Shown: positions 7,893 through 16,848, counted from the stretch's first letter. The stretch: 64,000 bases of DNA from Paraburkholderia antibiotica (GCF_012927125.1 NZ_JABBFZ010000004.1:186001-250000); one strand, 5' to 3'. Notes: generated from the sequence alone by a model not told the origin. Numbers and translations are program-made.

Positions 7893-9242
7893 TCACGAGG
7901 CCGCGACGGGCCGCGCGGTCGTCAAGCGACCGCGCACAAATCCCACATGTTCGCGTAGTACATAGAACGCATCCGCGTAGGCGAGCGGCATGCGTAACTG
8001 GTTCAGCGCGCTCTCGATCTGGTCGAGCTGCGCGAGCAGGCGCGTGCGCTCTTCATCGGTGGCGCCGGCCAGCGCGTGCCGTTCGATCGCGATCAGCGAA
8101 CCGTAATAGCGATAGATGCGCGAGCGCACCCGCCAGCGATACAGCGCCGGAATCACCCGCATCGCCGGCACCAGCAGCACGGCGATCGGCAACAACAGCA
8201 CGAGCGTGCGATCGCCAATACTCGCGATCCAGAACGGCAGCGTCCGATACAGAAAGCTCTTGCCGGTCCGGTAATAGCGCTGCGCGTCCTCGCTGATCGC
8301 GTATTCGTGCGCAACCGGATTCGGAAACTGCCCGGTACGCTGCAACAGACCCGCGGCGCCGTGCACTTCCTGCGCCGCCTCGATCAGCAGATCGGAGATT
8401 GCCGGATGCAGCGTGCGCCGCGCGACGAGCTCGACCGTCGGGCTGATCAGATGCACGGTGTCGGGCGGAATGCGTCGCTTCAGATCGAGCAGGCCGGGCG
8501 GCAGGTCGATCTGGTCGAGAAACGGAAAGAGCCGCGTATACGCGCTCGCTTCGTCGAAATTCATCACCGAGATGCCGGGCACGCGCAACAGCCGCAGCAT
8601 CAGCCCGCGCGTCGCGGAGTCGCCGCTGAGGATCGCCGCATCGACTTCGCCGGCCACCAGTTGGGTGGCCGCCTGCAGCCCGTCGCTCGGCACCAGCGTG
8701 GTGTCGCCGCCGGGTTCGATGCCGTTCGCGGCCAGCAGTTGCAGCGCGAGCAGGCGCGTGCCGCTGCCTTCGCGGCCGATCGCGATGCGCTTGCCTTCGA
8801 GCTCGGCCAGTTGCGTCAACTCCGAGCCGCGATAGAACACGATGACCGGTACGTAGAACACGCTGCCGAGCGAGACCAGCGACGACGTATCGAGCCCTTG
8901 CGCGACGCCGCCCTGCACGAGCGCGACGTCGACATGCTGTTTCGGGTCCAGCAGCCGCTTGAGGTTCTGCACCGAGCCGTCGGATTCGAGCACGTTCAGG
9001 TGGATGCCGTTGCGCGCGAGGATCTTGCGGTACTGGTCCGCGGTGACGGCAAACGAGCTGTCGCGCGGACCGGCGCTGATCGTGATCGTGCGCGGTGGCG
9101 CCGGATTGGCGACCCACACGACCAGCACGACCACCAGCGCGATCAGGAGCGCGGTGACGAAGTAGGGCAGCACGTGGTCGCGCCATTCGGCGCGCGTGGA
9201 CACGCCGGGAAAGTGCGGTGGACGCGGGCGCTGCGCTTTCAT
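7893..9242 (-). CDS. TAXI-family TRAP transporter substrate-binding protein (membrane-anchored)
   Basis: A 449-residue protein. After a short cytoplasmic N-terminus there is a membrane segment (about 23-45), then RTITISAGPRDSSF, the hallmark start of a TAXI substrate-binding domain, continuing through VQGGVAQ and GREGSGTRLLALQLL. A second membrane segment (about 360-385) and a charged cytoplasmic tail with coiled-coil character (LLAQLDQIESALNQLRM) close the protein. The known family captures small organic acids for a TRAP permease; no permease gene is nearby, so this is an orphan or signalling variant. The ATG at 9242 is preferred over the frame's earlier start at 9275. Confidence 0.82.
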   Translation of the reverse strand: MKAQRPRPPHFPGVSTRAEWRDHVLPYFVTALLIALVVVLVVWVANPAPPRTITISAGPRDSSFAVTADQYRKILARNGIHLNVLESDGSVQNLKRLLDPKQHVDVALVQGGVAQGLDTSSLVSLGSVFYVPVIVFYRGSELTQLAELEGKRIAIGREGSGTRLLALQLLAANGIEPGGDTTLVPSDGLQAATQLVAGEVDAAILSGDSATRGLMLRLLRVPGISVMNFDEASAYTRLFPFLDQIDLPPGLLDLKRRIPPDTVHLISPTVELVARRTLHPAISDLLIEAAQEVHGAAGLLQRTGQFPNPVAHEYAISEDAQRYYRTGKSFLYRTLPFWIASIGDRTLVLLLPIAVLLVPAMRVIPALYRWRVRSRIYRYYGSLIAIERHALAGATDEERTRLLAQLDQIESALNQLRMPLAYADAFYVLREHVGFVRGRLTTARPVAAS

Positions 9243-9506
9243 GAAGACTCCGTGCCGGAAGCCGGGATCAGGCATTGTCGCCTGTGCGCGGCGGCTTTGC
9301 CGTCGGCAGTTTGCTCTATTGACCAGGCCTCGGGCGGGGCATCTCAGGTTGCGAAATCCGGGCGCGGACGGGATGAAATGCGGCCGGATGTGTGGGTGGG
9401 AGGCGGCCGGAGATGGTTAGCCGCGCATCGCCTGCATGGCATAATTTGCCGCAAATCGTAGTCCTGCAAGCATGGACTGCTTACTCGCAGCGTGGCTGCC
9501 GGGCAT

Positions 9507-10013
9507 ATGTTGAAGCGTTGGCATCGGAAGATCGGCAGTTGGCTCGGATTGCTCGCGATCCTGCTGGCGACGCTCGCGCCGACGGTTTCGCAGACGCTCG
9601 CCGCGCATGGTGCCCACGGCGCTCCGGGCGCTCAAGGTGCGATGGCGGATGGGCATTGCCAGATGGCGTCGATGGATGGCATGGACGCGATGGACGACGC
9701 TGGGGCAGACTCGATGCCCGGCATGTCGATGCCGCCCACCGAGTACACCGACACCGCCGACACCGCGCGAGCCGTCGCCACCACCCCCGACGACCCCACC
9801 CATCCCCCCGGCAAACACGCACAGCTACCTAACGGCGACGTCTGCGGCTATTGCAGCCTGCTCGCGCATCTACCGACGATGCCTGGCGTCGAAACCCTGT
9901 TCGTCGTCGCGGTCCACGCGCGCGAGCAGATCGTCGCCACCCGCTTCGACAGCGTGCGCCGCGTGGAGCCGCCGAGCTTCGCGCAGCCGCGCGCCCCGCC
10001 TTCCGCTTCCTGA
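9507..10013 (+). CDS. DUF2946-family protein
   Basis: A 168-residue protein with an N-terminal hydrophobic segment (about 8-28), a Met/His/Asp-rich variable middle (GHCQMASMDGMDAMDD ... SMPGMSMPP) and the DUF2946 signature VCGYCSLLAHLP. The Met- and His-rich run would suit copper binding. The family has no proven biochemical role but often lies beside CopC and TonB-dependent copper genes, as here. Start at MLKRWHRKIGSWLG, five codons inside the frame, because the membrane segment then begins normally. It probably forms a unit with the next two genes. Confidence 0.75.
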   Translation: MLKRWHRKIGSWLGLLAILLATLAPTVSQTLAAHGAHGAPGAQGAMADGHCQMASMDGMDAMDDAGADSMPGMSMPPTEYTDTADTARAVATTPDDPTHPPGKHAQLPNGDVCGYCSLLAHLPTMPGVETLFVVAVHAREQIVATRFDSVRRVEPPSFAQPRAPPSAS

Positions 10014-10158
10014 TCCGGGTCCCCGGCGAGTTCCACCGATTCCTTCGGGCTCGCCATGACGCGATGCGCTGAATTCGCATTGCGAATGCCCGCGCGCGCC
10101 TTCCCATGTCGACAGTCGCGCGCCGGCATCGTCATCACCACTCAGACAGGATGCAGTC

Positions 10159-11070
10159 ATGAATACTCGAACAACGCGCGGCCAGCGAGCGCCACGCGCG
10201 GCGCCGTTCGTCGCGGCATCGATCACGTGGCTCGGCGCATTCGGCCTGCTGGCCGCGGCGCCTTGCGCGTACGCCCATGCGATCGCGGGCGACCGCGTGT
10301 TTCCGTCGACGCTCGCAGTCGACGACCCCGGCGTCGGCGACGAAGCCAACTTCCAGTACGGCCACCAGCGCGTGCCGGGCGACAGCGGCGATCAAAGCAT
10401 CAACACCTTCAGCTTCGAATACGACAAGCTGATCACGCCGCGCCTCGCGATCTCGGTCGACGGCGCCTACGTGATGCAGAACAACCCCGGCGCGCGCGGC
10501 TTCGACAACTTCGGCATCGGTCTGAAGTACCTGCTGTACGTGAACGAGCCGCACGAGCTGATGACGTCGATCGGCGTCGATGCCGAACTCGGCGGCACCG
10601 GCAGCCGCGCGATCGCCGACAACTTCTCGACGATCTCGCCGACGGTCTACGTCGGCAAGGGCATGGGCGATCTGCCCGATGCGCTCGCGTATCTGCGTCC
10701 GCTCGCGCTCACCGCCGAAGCCGGGCCCGCGCTGAGCACCGGCGCCGGCCAGCCGAATGCGTTCAACTACGGCTTCACGGTGCAGTACAGCCTGCCGTAT
10801 CTGCAGCAGCACGTGCACGACGCGGGGCTGCCGCAGCCGCTTGCGAGCCTGATTCCGCTCGTCGAGATTCCGCTGTCGCGCAGCCAGGGGCAGACGACCG
10901 GCACCGTCAATCCGGGCTTCATCTGGATGAATCGTTATGGACAGTTCGGCGTCGAGGCGCAGATCCCGGTCAACCGCGCGAGCGGATCGCACGTCGGCAT
11001 TCTGGTGCAGGCGCATCTGTTCCTCGACGACATTGCGCCGGGCACGATCGGCAAGCCGCTATTCCAGTAG
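10159..11070 (+). CDS. Predicted outer-membrane beta-barrel-like exported protein
   Basis: A 303-residue protein with a signal peptide (Arg-rich start, hydrophobic ITWLGAFGLLAAAP, cleavage near AYAHA). The mature chain is rich in amphipathic strands with alternating hydrophobic residues (LAISVDGAYVMQN, GIGLKYLLYVN, GFTVQYSLPYL) and ends in HLFLDD...LFQ. That pattern is typical of a small outer-membrane barrel. I do not know its family name. It sits between the DUF2946 gene and copC, which suggests a part in metal handling at the envelope. Confidence 0.65.
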   Translation: MNTRTTRGQRAPRAAPFVAASITWLGAFGLLAAAPCAYAHAIAGDRVFPSTLAVDDPGVGDEANFQYGHQRVPGDSGDQSINTFSFEYDKLITPRLAISVDGAYVMQNNPGARGFDNFGIGLKYLLYVNEPHELMTSIGVDAELGGTGSRAIADNFSTISPTVYVGKGMGDLPDALAYLRPLALTAEAGPALSTGAGQPNAFNYGFTVQYSLPYLQQHVHDAGLPQPLASLIPLVEIPLSRSQGQTTGTVNPGFIWMNRYGQFGVEAQIPVNRASGSHVGILVQAHLFLDDIAPGTIGKPLFQ

Positions 11071-11144
11071 TTGAACGCAACCGCTTTGCATAAGGCCGTA
11101 GCAGGCGCTCAGGTGCCCGCTACGGTCGATTCAGGAGAAAGACC

Positions 11145-11525
11145 ATGAAGACGATGCAAACCACTTTGCGGCATCGCACGATGCGTATCGCCGCCGCGCT
11201 CGCCGGCCTGACCTTCGCGAGCGCCGCGTTCGCGCACGTGTTTCCGCAGAAGCAGGAGCCGGGAGCGGGTGCTTCGGTGACGGCGCCCGCCCAGGTGAAA
11301 GTGAGCTTCGACGGCCCGCTCGAACCGGCCTTCAGCTCGCTGAGCGTCACGGATGCGAGCGGCAAGACCGTCACCACGCAGAAATCCAGCGTCGACGCGC
11401 AGCAGCCCGCCGTGATGAGCGTGCCGCTGCCGACGCTCGCGGCCGGGCACTACACCGTGCATTGGGTCGCGGTGGCCTCCGACGGGCATCGCACGCATGG
11501 CGACTATGGGTTTGACGTGAAGTAG
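11145..11525 (+). CDS. copC: CopC-domain periplasmic copper-binding protein
   Basis: A 126-residue protein. A signal peptide ends at SAAFA, leaving His as the first mature residue (HVFPQKQEPGAGA), and the C-terminal part has VASDGHRTHGDYGF. These histidines are the Cu(II) ligands of the CopC fold. The length and the two motifs match the family closely. No copD partner follows in this window: the next 500 bases are non-coding. RBS AGGAGA lies upstream of the ATG. Role: periplasmic copper carrier or buffer. Confidence 0.88.
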   Translation: MKTMQTTLRHRTMRIAAALAGLTFASAAFAHVFPQKQEPGAGASVTAPAQVKVSFDGPLEPAFSSLSVTDASGKTVTTQKSSVDAQQPAVMSVPLPTLAAGHYTVHWVAVASDGHRTHGDYGFDVK

Positions 11526-11558
11526 GGCGATCGGCGGAGTATCAGTGAGGCATCAGCG

Positions 11559-11604
11559 AAGCGCCGCATTATCGGTTCGGCACAGGACCGTCAATGCGGC
11601 GCTT
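11559..11604. terminator. Perfect 12-bp inverted repeat after copC
   Basis: AAGCGCCGCATT (11559-11570) and AATGCGGCGCTT (11593-11604) are perfect complements with a 22-base loop that itself holds CGGT/ACCG. There is no T-tract, so it may be a Rho-assisted or transcript-stabilising hairpin. Confidence 0.45.
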
Positions 11605-12052
11605 GAGGATTTCGACGTGAATTTGATCAAAAACATGACGTGAATCAGATGCAGAAGATGAAATGAAATAATTGACGCCCGACATTAGTCAAGTCGCATA
11701 ACCCTGAAAATAACGAATTCGCTTTTATTTCAATCTGACATTTCATTTCAATTGGACAGGTCTTAATTTTCTCAATCGTTGCGAGCGCGCATCGGATTTT
11801 GCAAAGCGTGACAAATCGTTTCGCGCAAACGCGCTAGTATCACGCCCGATATTCAATCGCAGCGCACCTGCCGCAGCGCTCGCGGCCTCATGCGAAACCC
11901 AATCCAGATACCCCGCCGCTAGAGCTGGGGATTCGCCGCGCTGTTTCTATCGGTTGCTTATCGGGGTCGCTTTTGACCCGCATTTCGAATTGCATTCCGG
12001 TCATTTATTTTTATGTGTCGGTTGCTTCTGAATTATTCATGGGGATTCTCAA
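11605..12052. other. AT-richer intergenic region and leader of the CsgG operon
   Basis: This 450-base stretch is clearly lower in GC than its neighbours and contains no supported gene. It separates the copper genes from the lipoprotein operon and must hold the operon's promoter. A GGGGA ribosome-binding site (12041-12045) precedes the TTG start at 12053. Confidence 0.5.
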
Positions 12053-12730
12053 TTGAAAACTTCTACCCGACTCAGCGTGCTGGTGCTGGCCTCCATTGCC
12101 GGCGCACTTGGCGGTTGCGCAACCGAATCGTCGCGAACCTTGCCGGTGCCCGTGGTCAGCAGCGCGCAAACGCCTTATGCGGGCAAGCCGGTCGAAATCG
12201 CACTCGGCAAATTCGATAATCGCTCGAGCTATATGCGCGGGCTCTTCTCCGACAACATCGACCGTCTCGGCAGCCAGGCGAAGACGATTCTGATCACGCG
12301 CCTGCAGCAGACCCATCGCTTCAACGTGCTCGATCGCGACAACCTCGACGAAATCCGCCAGGAAGCCACGTTCATGAAGAAAGCGCAGAACGTGAAGGGC
12401 GCGCGCTTCGTCGTGACCGGCGACGTGACCGAATTCGGCCGCAAGGAAGTCGGCGACCAGCAGCTGTTCGGCATTCTCGGCCGCGGCAAGAGCCAGATCG
12501 CCTACGCGAAGGTGAACCTGAACATCGTCGATACGACGACTTCCGAAGTCGTGCTGTCGAGCCAGGGCGCGGGCGAATACAGCCTGTCGAACCGCGAGGT
12601 CATCGGCTTCGGCGGTACCGCCAGCTACGACTCCACGCTGAACGGCAAGGTGCTCGATCTGGCGATTCAGGAAGCCGTCAATCATCTGGTCGAGCAGGTC
12701 GATGCGGGTGCGTTGAACGCGGCGAAATAA
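12053..12730 (+). CDS. CsgG/HfaB-family outer-membrane lipoprotein
   Basis: A 225-residue lipoprotein: signal MKTSTRLSVLVLASIAGALG followed by Cys (lipobox LGGC). The mature part matches the CsgG family: VEIALGKFDNRSSY, LITRLQQTHRFNVLDRDNLDEI, AQNVKGARFVVTGDVTEF, and a Gly-rich C-terminal half. CsgG relatives form secretion channels or envelope scaffolds. The start codon is TTG, supported by GGGGA 8 bases upstream; the nearby ATG at 12039 is out of frame and stops. It begins a three-gene lipoprotein operon with the DUF4810 and DUF799 genes, an order conserved in beta-proteobacteria and Neisseria. Confidence 0.85.
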   Translation: MKTSTRLSVLVLASIAGALGGCATESSRTLPVPVVSSAQTPYAGKPVEIALGKFDNRSSYMRGLFSDNIDRLGSQAKTILITRLQQTHRFNVLDRDNLDEIRQEATFMKKAQNVKGARFVVTGDVTEFGRKEVGDQQLFGILGRGKSQIAYAKVNLNIVDTTTSEVVLSSQGAGEYSLSNREVIGFGGTASYDSTLNGKVLDLAIQEAVNHLVEQVDAGALNAAK

Positions 12731-12851
12731 GCCGCGCCTAAGTCGGCGCAAAAACGGGCGCCGAAGCGGGCGCCGCGACCTCGGCGCTCAGCGGTTGCGC
12801 TCATTGAGCGCCACATCGCGCACATAACAATTCACCACTCATTTTTTCGCC

Positions 12852-13217
12852 ATGAAAACCACACTCAAGAAGACCGCATGGCTGCCGCTCGTCGCAGTCG
12901 CGGCGGTGCTGACGGGCTGCGCCGCGCCGCAGCCCAAGCCGCTTTACCAATGGGACGGCTATCAGCCGCAGGTCTACGAATATTTCAAGGGACAGTCGAG
13001 CCCCACGCAACAGATCGACGCGCTCGAAAAAGCGCTGCAGACGATCCGCGCGCAGGGCAATACGCCGCCGCCGGGTTTCCACGCGCATCTGGGCATGCTG
13101 TACGCAAGCGTCGGCAAGGATCAGGAAGCGAAGCAGGAATTCGCCGCCGAGGAGCAATTGTTCCCGGAGTCGTCGACGTATATGGACTTTCTGCTGAAGA
13201 AGTCGAAGCAACCCTGA
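12852..13217 (+). CDS. DUF4810-family lipoprotein
   Basis: A 121-residue lipoprotein (lipobox LTGCA at about residue 23). The mature part starts with the family signature PLYQWDGYQPQVYEYFK, followed by helical, TPR-like sequence (HAHLGMLYASVGKDQEAKQEF) and a C-terminal LKKSK. It follows the CsgG gene by 121 bases and precedes the DUF799 gene by 10. The three lipoproteins are expected to act together at the outer membrane; their cargo is unknown. Confidence 0.82.
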   Translation: MKTTLKKTAWLPLVAVAAVLTGCAAPQPKPLYQWDGYQPQVYEYFKGQSSPTQQIDALEKALQTIRAQGNTPPPGFHAHLGMLYASVGKDQEAKQEFAAEEQLFPESSTYMDFLLKKSKQP

Positions 13218-13227
13218 GGACCCTGCA

Positions 13228-13908
13228 ATGCTGAAACTGATTTCCCTGAAACTCGGCGTGGCGCTGTCGATTCTCGGCCTGCTGGCCGCGTGCGCAACGC
13301 AACCGCATCACGCTCAGACGGATTACACCGCGTTCAAGAAGGCGCAGCCACATTCGATCCTGGTGCTGCCACCGGTGAACGACTCGGCGGACGTGAAGGC
13401 GTCGTCGAGCATGCTGTCGCAAATGACGCAGCCGCTCGCCGAAGCCGGTTACTACGTGATTCCGGTCGCGCTGATGGAAGAGACCTTCAAGCAGAACGGT
13501 CTGACCGCGCCGGCTGAAATCGAGCAGGTGTCGCCGGCGAAGCTGCGCGACATTTTCGGCGCGGACGCGGTGCTGTTTTCGAAGATCACGCAGTACGGCT
13601 CGGTCTACCGGGTGGTGGATTCGACCACGGTGGTGGCCGCGTCGGCGAAGCTCGTCGATCTGAAAACCGGCGACGTGCTGTGGCAGAAAACGGCGCGGGC
13701 CAGCGGCAAGGAAGTCGGCACGAACGTCGACTTCGGTTCCGGCAGCCTGATCGGTATGCTCGCGCAGGCGGCGATCAAGCAGGTCGCCCATTCGCTGACG
13801 GACGAGGGCCACGACGTCGCGGCTCTGACGAGCACGCGGCTGCTGTCGGCGGGGCCGCCGGATGGGCTGATGTATGGCCCGCGTTCGCCGAAGTTCGGTT
13901 CGGACTAA
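13228..13908 (+). CDS. DUF799-family lipoprotein (GNA1162-like)
   Basis: A 226-residue lipoprotein with lipobox LAACA. Mature sequence shows DYTAFKKAQPHSILVLPPVNDS, EAGYYVIPVALMEETFKQNGL and a GADAVLFSKITQYGS strand, all typical of DUF799, whose best-known member is the meningococcal antigen GNA1162. RBS GAGGA lies before the ATG, 10 bases after the preceding gene. Last gene of the operon, followed by a strong intrinsic terminator. Confidence 0.85.
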   Translation: MLKLISLKLGVALSILGLLAACATQPHHAQTDYTAFKKAQPHSILVLPPVNDSADVKASSSMLSQMTQPLAEAGYYVIPVALMEETFKQNGLTAPAEIEQVSPAKLRDIFGADAVLFSKITQYGSVYRVVDSTTVVAASAKLVDLKTGDVLWQKTARASGKEVGTNVDFGSGSLIGMLAQAAIKQVAHSLTDEGHDVAALTSTRLLSAGPPDGLMYGPRSPKFGSD

Positions 13909-13956
13909 ACGGCTGCACGGCTGCATGCCCGATCGCTGCGGCGATCGGATCAACGA

Positions 13957-13987
13957 AACCGGCACGCGTCAGCGCGCCGGTTTTTTT
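13957..13987 (+). terminator. Intrinsic terminator of the lipoprotein operon
   Basis: AACCGGC-ACGCG...CGCGCCGGTT stem followed by seven T (13981-13987). It ends transcription of the CsgG/DUF4810/DUF799 operon before the convergent LysR gene. Confidence 0.85.
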
Positions 13988-14011
13988 CTGCTTCACCGCT
14001 TATTTCACCGC

Positions 14012-14899
14012 TTAAGCCCGCTTGAACAACTGCCGGGCCAGCGAACACATCAGCGTCGTCGCTGGCGACTCGTCCTGCAGGCGCCGGCTCATGATGATCG
14101 GCGACGCCGCACTCGCCGACGGAATCGGCCGATACGCGACGCCATGCGCGCGCAGACCTTCGACGCTTTCCGGCACGAGACACACGCCGACCTGCGCGGC
14201 GACGAGGCCCAGCGCGGTCTGCAATTCCCGCACTTCGTGAATCGCCTTCGGCTCCAGCGCCTGGTCGTGCATCGCCGAGATCTGCTGGTCCGCGTAACTC
14301 GGCCGCGGCGTGCTCGGATAGACGATCAGCGTTTCCTCGGCGAGCGCCGCGAGCGTCAGCGGCTTCTTCTGCCGCGCGAGCGGATGGTCCTGCGGCAATG
14401 CGGCAATCATCCGTTCCTCGACCAGCACTTCGCGCGCAAGCTGCGCATCGTCGAACCGCAGCCGGCCGAAACCGACGTCGATGCGGCCGCCCTTGAGTGC
14501 GGCCAACTGCTCGATCGTGAACATCTCGATCAGCGATAGCTCGATATGCGGCGCGGCCTCGCGAAACGAACGGATCACCGCGGGCAGTGCGCCATACAGC
14601 GTCGACGGCACGAAGCCGATCACGATGCGCTCGGCCAGTTGCGCGAGCCGGCGCGTCAGCGGCGCGAGTTCGTCGGCTTCGCCGATCAGCCGTTTGGCCT
14701 GCGTATAGAAAATGCGGCCGGCCTCGGTGAGCCGCAACGGTCGCGAGCCGCGCTCGAACAGCGGCAGCCCGACGCTTTCCTCGATCTGCTGGATCTGCCG
14801 CGACAGCGGCGGCTGCGTCATGTGCAGGCGATTGGCCGCCCGCGTGATGTTCATTTCCTCGGCGACCGCGATGAAGTAGCGAAGTTGGCGAAATTCCAT
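14012..14899 (-). CDS. LysR-family regulator (CatM/BenM-like)
   Basis: A 295-residue LysR regulator. The winged helix-turn-helix (1-60) reads MEFRQLRYFIAVAEEMNITRAANRLHMTQPPLSRQI. The effector domain contains IGFVPSTLYGALP, IEMFTIEQLAALKGGRIDVGFGR and, late, ASAASPIIMSRRL, a run typical of the muconate/benzoate-responsive CatM/BenM group. No catechol or benzoate genes are adjacent in the window, so the target is unknown. It is convergent with the lipoprotein operon. Confidence 0.85.
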   Translation of the reverse strand: MEFRQLRYFIAVAEEMNITRAANRLHMTQPPLSRQIQQIEESVGLPLFERGSRPLRLTEAGRIFYTQAKRLIGEADELAPLTRRLAQLAERIVIGFVPSTLYGALPAVIRSFREAAPHIELSLIEMFTIEQLAALKGGRIDVGFGRLRFDDAQLAREVLVEERMIAALPQDHPLARQKKPLTLAALAEETLIVYPSTPRPSYADQQISAMHDQALEPKAIHEVRELQTALGLVAAQVGVCLVPESVEGLRAHGVAYRPIPSASAASPIIMSRRLQDESPATTLMCSLARQLFKRA

Positions 14900-15006
14900 G
14901 CATGCCCCTGCGGTGTGGTCGTTTTCTGATCCGTGTCTCCCGTTCCGGCATTCGGGAGGGCATCGAATGATAGCAATAGCGCCGTCGGTCTCCGGTTAAA
15001 TGCGGG

Positions 15007-15900
15007 TCAAATGTCGGCCAGGCCGGCCAGATGCCGCACCAGCGCCTTTTCGGCGCGCGGCATCGTCTGCAGATCGCGCATGCAGATCAACAGACGCCGC
15101 GTCGCCCATGGATCGCTCAGCTCGATCGTGCGGATGCCCGGCGTGCCGCGATAGCGCTTCGCCGCGGTAGCCGGCACGATGCCGATGCCCGCGCCCTGTT
15201 CGACCATCCGGCACACGCCATCGAAGGTGCGCACGTTCGCGCGGAAACCCAGCGTCCGGCCGGCCAGCAGCGCGCGCTCGCCGAGGTAGGTTTGCAACGC
15301 GCTGTCGGCAGCAAGGCCGATGAACTCGCGCTGCGTGAGCTCCACGAGCGCGACGCGCCGGCGCGTGGCTAGCGCATCGTCGCGGCTCGTCACCAGCACC
15401 AGCTTGTCGACGGCGAACGGCAGCGTCTGCAGCGCGCCATGCTCGACCGCATCGGAGACGATACCGAGTTCCGCCGCGCCGGTCAGTACGGCCTTGATGG
15501 TCTCGCTGCTTTGCCGCTCCTTCAGATCGACCTGCACGTTGGGGTGATCGCGCAGAAACGCGCCGATCGCCGACGGCAGGAATTCGGTGATCGCAGCAGT
15601 GTTGGTCCAGAGGCGGATACACGCCTTGCGGCCCTCCTGATGCTCGCCCAGCTCGCCCTGCATCCGGTCGATCTGGCCGAGCACGAGACGCGCGTGATGC
15701 GCGAGCGTGTCGCCGGTCGGCGTCGATTCGATGCCGCGCCGGCCGCGCTCCAGCAGCGGCATGCCGAGCGTGTCCTCCATGCCGCGCAGCCGCGCGCTCG
15801 CGGACGGCAACGACATGTTCGCGCGCGCCGCGCCATGCGTGATGCTGCCGGTGTCGAGGATGTGAAGAAAAAGCCGTAAGTCGACGAGGTCGAAGCGCAT
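15007..15900 (-). CDS. LysR-family regulator, divergent from the TauE/SafE permease
   Basis: A 297-residue regulator. N-terminal HTH: MRFDLVDLRLFLHILDTGSI with PSASARLRGMEDTLG as recognition region, then an effector-binding half (LWTNTAAITEFLPSAIGAFL, GAAELGIVSD, GIGIVPATAAKR). The start at 15900 is preferred; the frame continues to 15948 but into the shared promoter. It is transcribed away from the permease gene at 16051, and a symmetric site lies between them, the usual arrangement for a LysR protein controlling its neighbour. Confidence 0.86.
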   Translation of the reverse strand: MRFDLVDLRLFLHILDTGSITHGAARANMSLPSASARLRGMEDTLGMPLLERGRRGIESTPTGDTLAHHARLVLGQIDRMQGELGEHQEGRKACIRLWTNTAAITEFLPSAIGAFLRDHPNVQVDLKERQSSETIKAVLTGAAELGIVSDAVEHGALQTLPFAVDKLVLVTSRDDALATRRRVALVELTQREFIGLAADSALQTYLGERALLAGRTLGFRANVRTFDGVCRMVEQGAGIGIVPATAAKRYRGTPGIRTIELSDPWATRRLLICMRDLQTMPRAEKALVRHLAGLADI

Positions 15901-15953
15901 AAGAGTTCGGTGCGGGGCAGATCGTGAGAGAGGGCCTTCGATGCCCATTGTGC

Positions 15954-15970
15954 CTTAGGCTGAACCTAAG
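15954..15970. promoter_or_regulatory. Symmetric operator-like site between LysR and permease genes
   Basis: CTTAGG CTGAA CCTAAG is a perfect 6-bp inverted repeat with a 5-base spacer, 54 bases upstream of the LysR start and 81 upstream of the permease start. It is the likely site for the divergent LysR protein. Confidence 0.5.
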
Positions 15971-16050
15971 TCACGCTATGTATCTTACGCATTGTGAGGC
16001 GTGGCGCGGCGACGCAGAATCGGCAGCATCGTTTCCTTTCATCCGTACCG

Positions 16051-16848
16051 ATGATCTCTTCGTTTGCCATTCCGCTGATTGCGCCGCTTACTACGTCGCT
16101 CACTACGCCGCTGCTGGCACGCCTCGGCGTGGTCGCCGTGATCTTCGTCGTCGCCGGTTTCGTCAAGGGCGTGACCGGCATGGGGCTGCCGACCGTCGCG
16201 ATGGGCGTACTCGGCACCTTGATGCTGCCGGCCGAGGCGGCCGGGCTGCTGTTGTTGCCGTCGTTCGTCACCAACGTGTGGCAGCTGTTCGCGGGGCCCG
16301 GCGTGCGCGCGCTCGTCGCGCGGTTGTGGCCGATGCTGGCGGGCATCGTGGGCGGCACGCTGATTGCAGCGCCGTTTATTGCGGGAGGCGGTGGCGCCTG
16401 GGCGGTCGTTGGGCTCGGCGCGGCGCTCGCGCTGTATGCGGCGGCGGGCCTGCTCGCGTGGCGCTTTCCGGTGCCCGCGCGGCACGAGCGCTGGCTGTCG
16501 CCAACGATCGGTGCGGTGACGGGCGTCGTCACCGGCGGCACCGGCGTGTTCGTGGTGCCGGCCGTGCCTTATTTGCAGGGGCTCGAGCTGAGCAAAGAGG
16601 AACTGGTGCAGGCGCTCGGCCTGTCGTTCACGGTATCGACGATCGCCCTGGCCATCGGCCTTGCCGGCGCGCATGCGTTTGCCGTCGACGATCTGCGCGC
16701 GTCGTTGGCTGCGGTGCTGCCGGCGCTCGCCGGTATGTGGTTCGGTCAACGGGTGCGTGGACGTATCGGCGCGGCGAGCTTCAGGCGGTGGTTCTTCGTC
16801 TGCCTGCTCGGGCTCGGCCTTCAATTGATGGCGCGCGCATTCGTTTAA
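16051..16848 (+). CDS. TauE/SafE-family (sulfite exporter-type) membrane permease
   Basis: A 265-residue membrane protein with about eight hydrophobic segments. GFVKGVTGMGLPTVAMGVLG near the N-terminus and the related GAVTGVVTGGTGVFVVPAVPYLQ in the second half are the paired signature of the TauE/SafE (DUF81) family. Members export or import sulfur-containing or organic anions such as sulfite, sulfoacetate or taurine derivatives; the substrate here is unknown. The start at 16051 follows no strong ribosome-binding site; a GTG at 15994 is an alternative. Divergent LysR at 15900 is the likely regulator. Confidence 0.83.
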   Translation: MISSFAIPLIAPLTTSLTTPLLARLGVVAVIFVVAGFVKGVTGMGLPTVAMGVLGTLMLPAEAAGLLLLPSFVTNVWQLFAGPGVRALVARLWPMLAGIVGGTLIAAPFIAGGGGAWAVVGLGAALALYAAAGLLAWRFPVPARHERWLSPTIGAVTGVVTGGTGVFVVPAVPYLQGLELSKEELVQALGLSFTVSTIALAIGLAGAHAFAVDDLRASLAAVLPALAGMWFGQRVRGRIGAASFRRWFFVCLLGLGLQLMARAFV

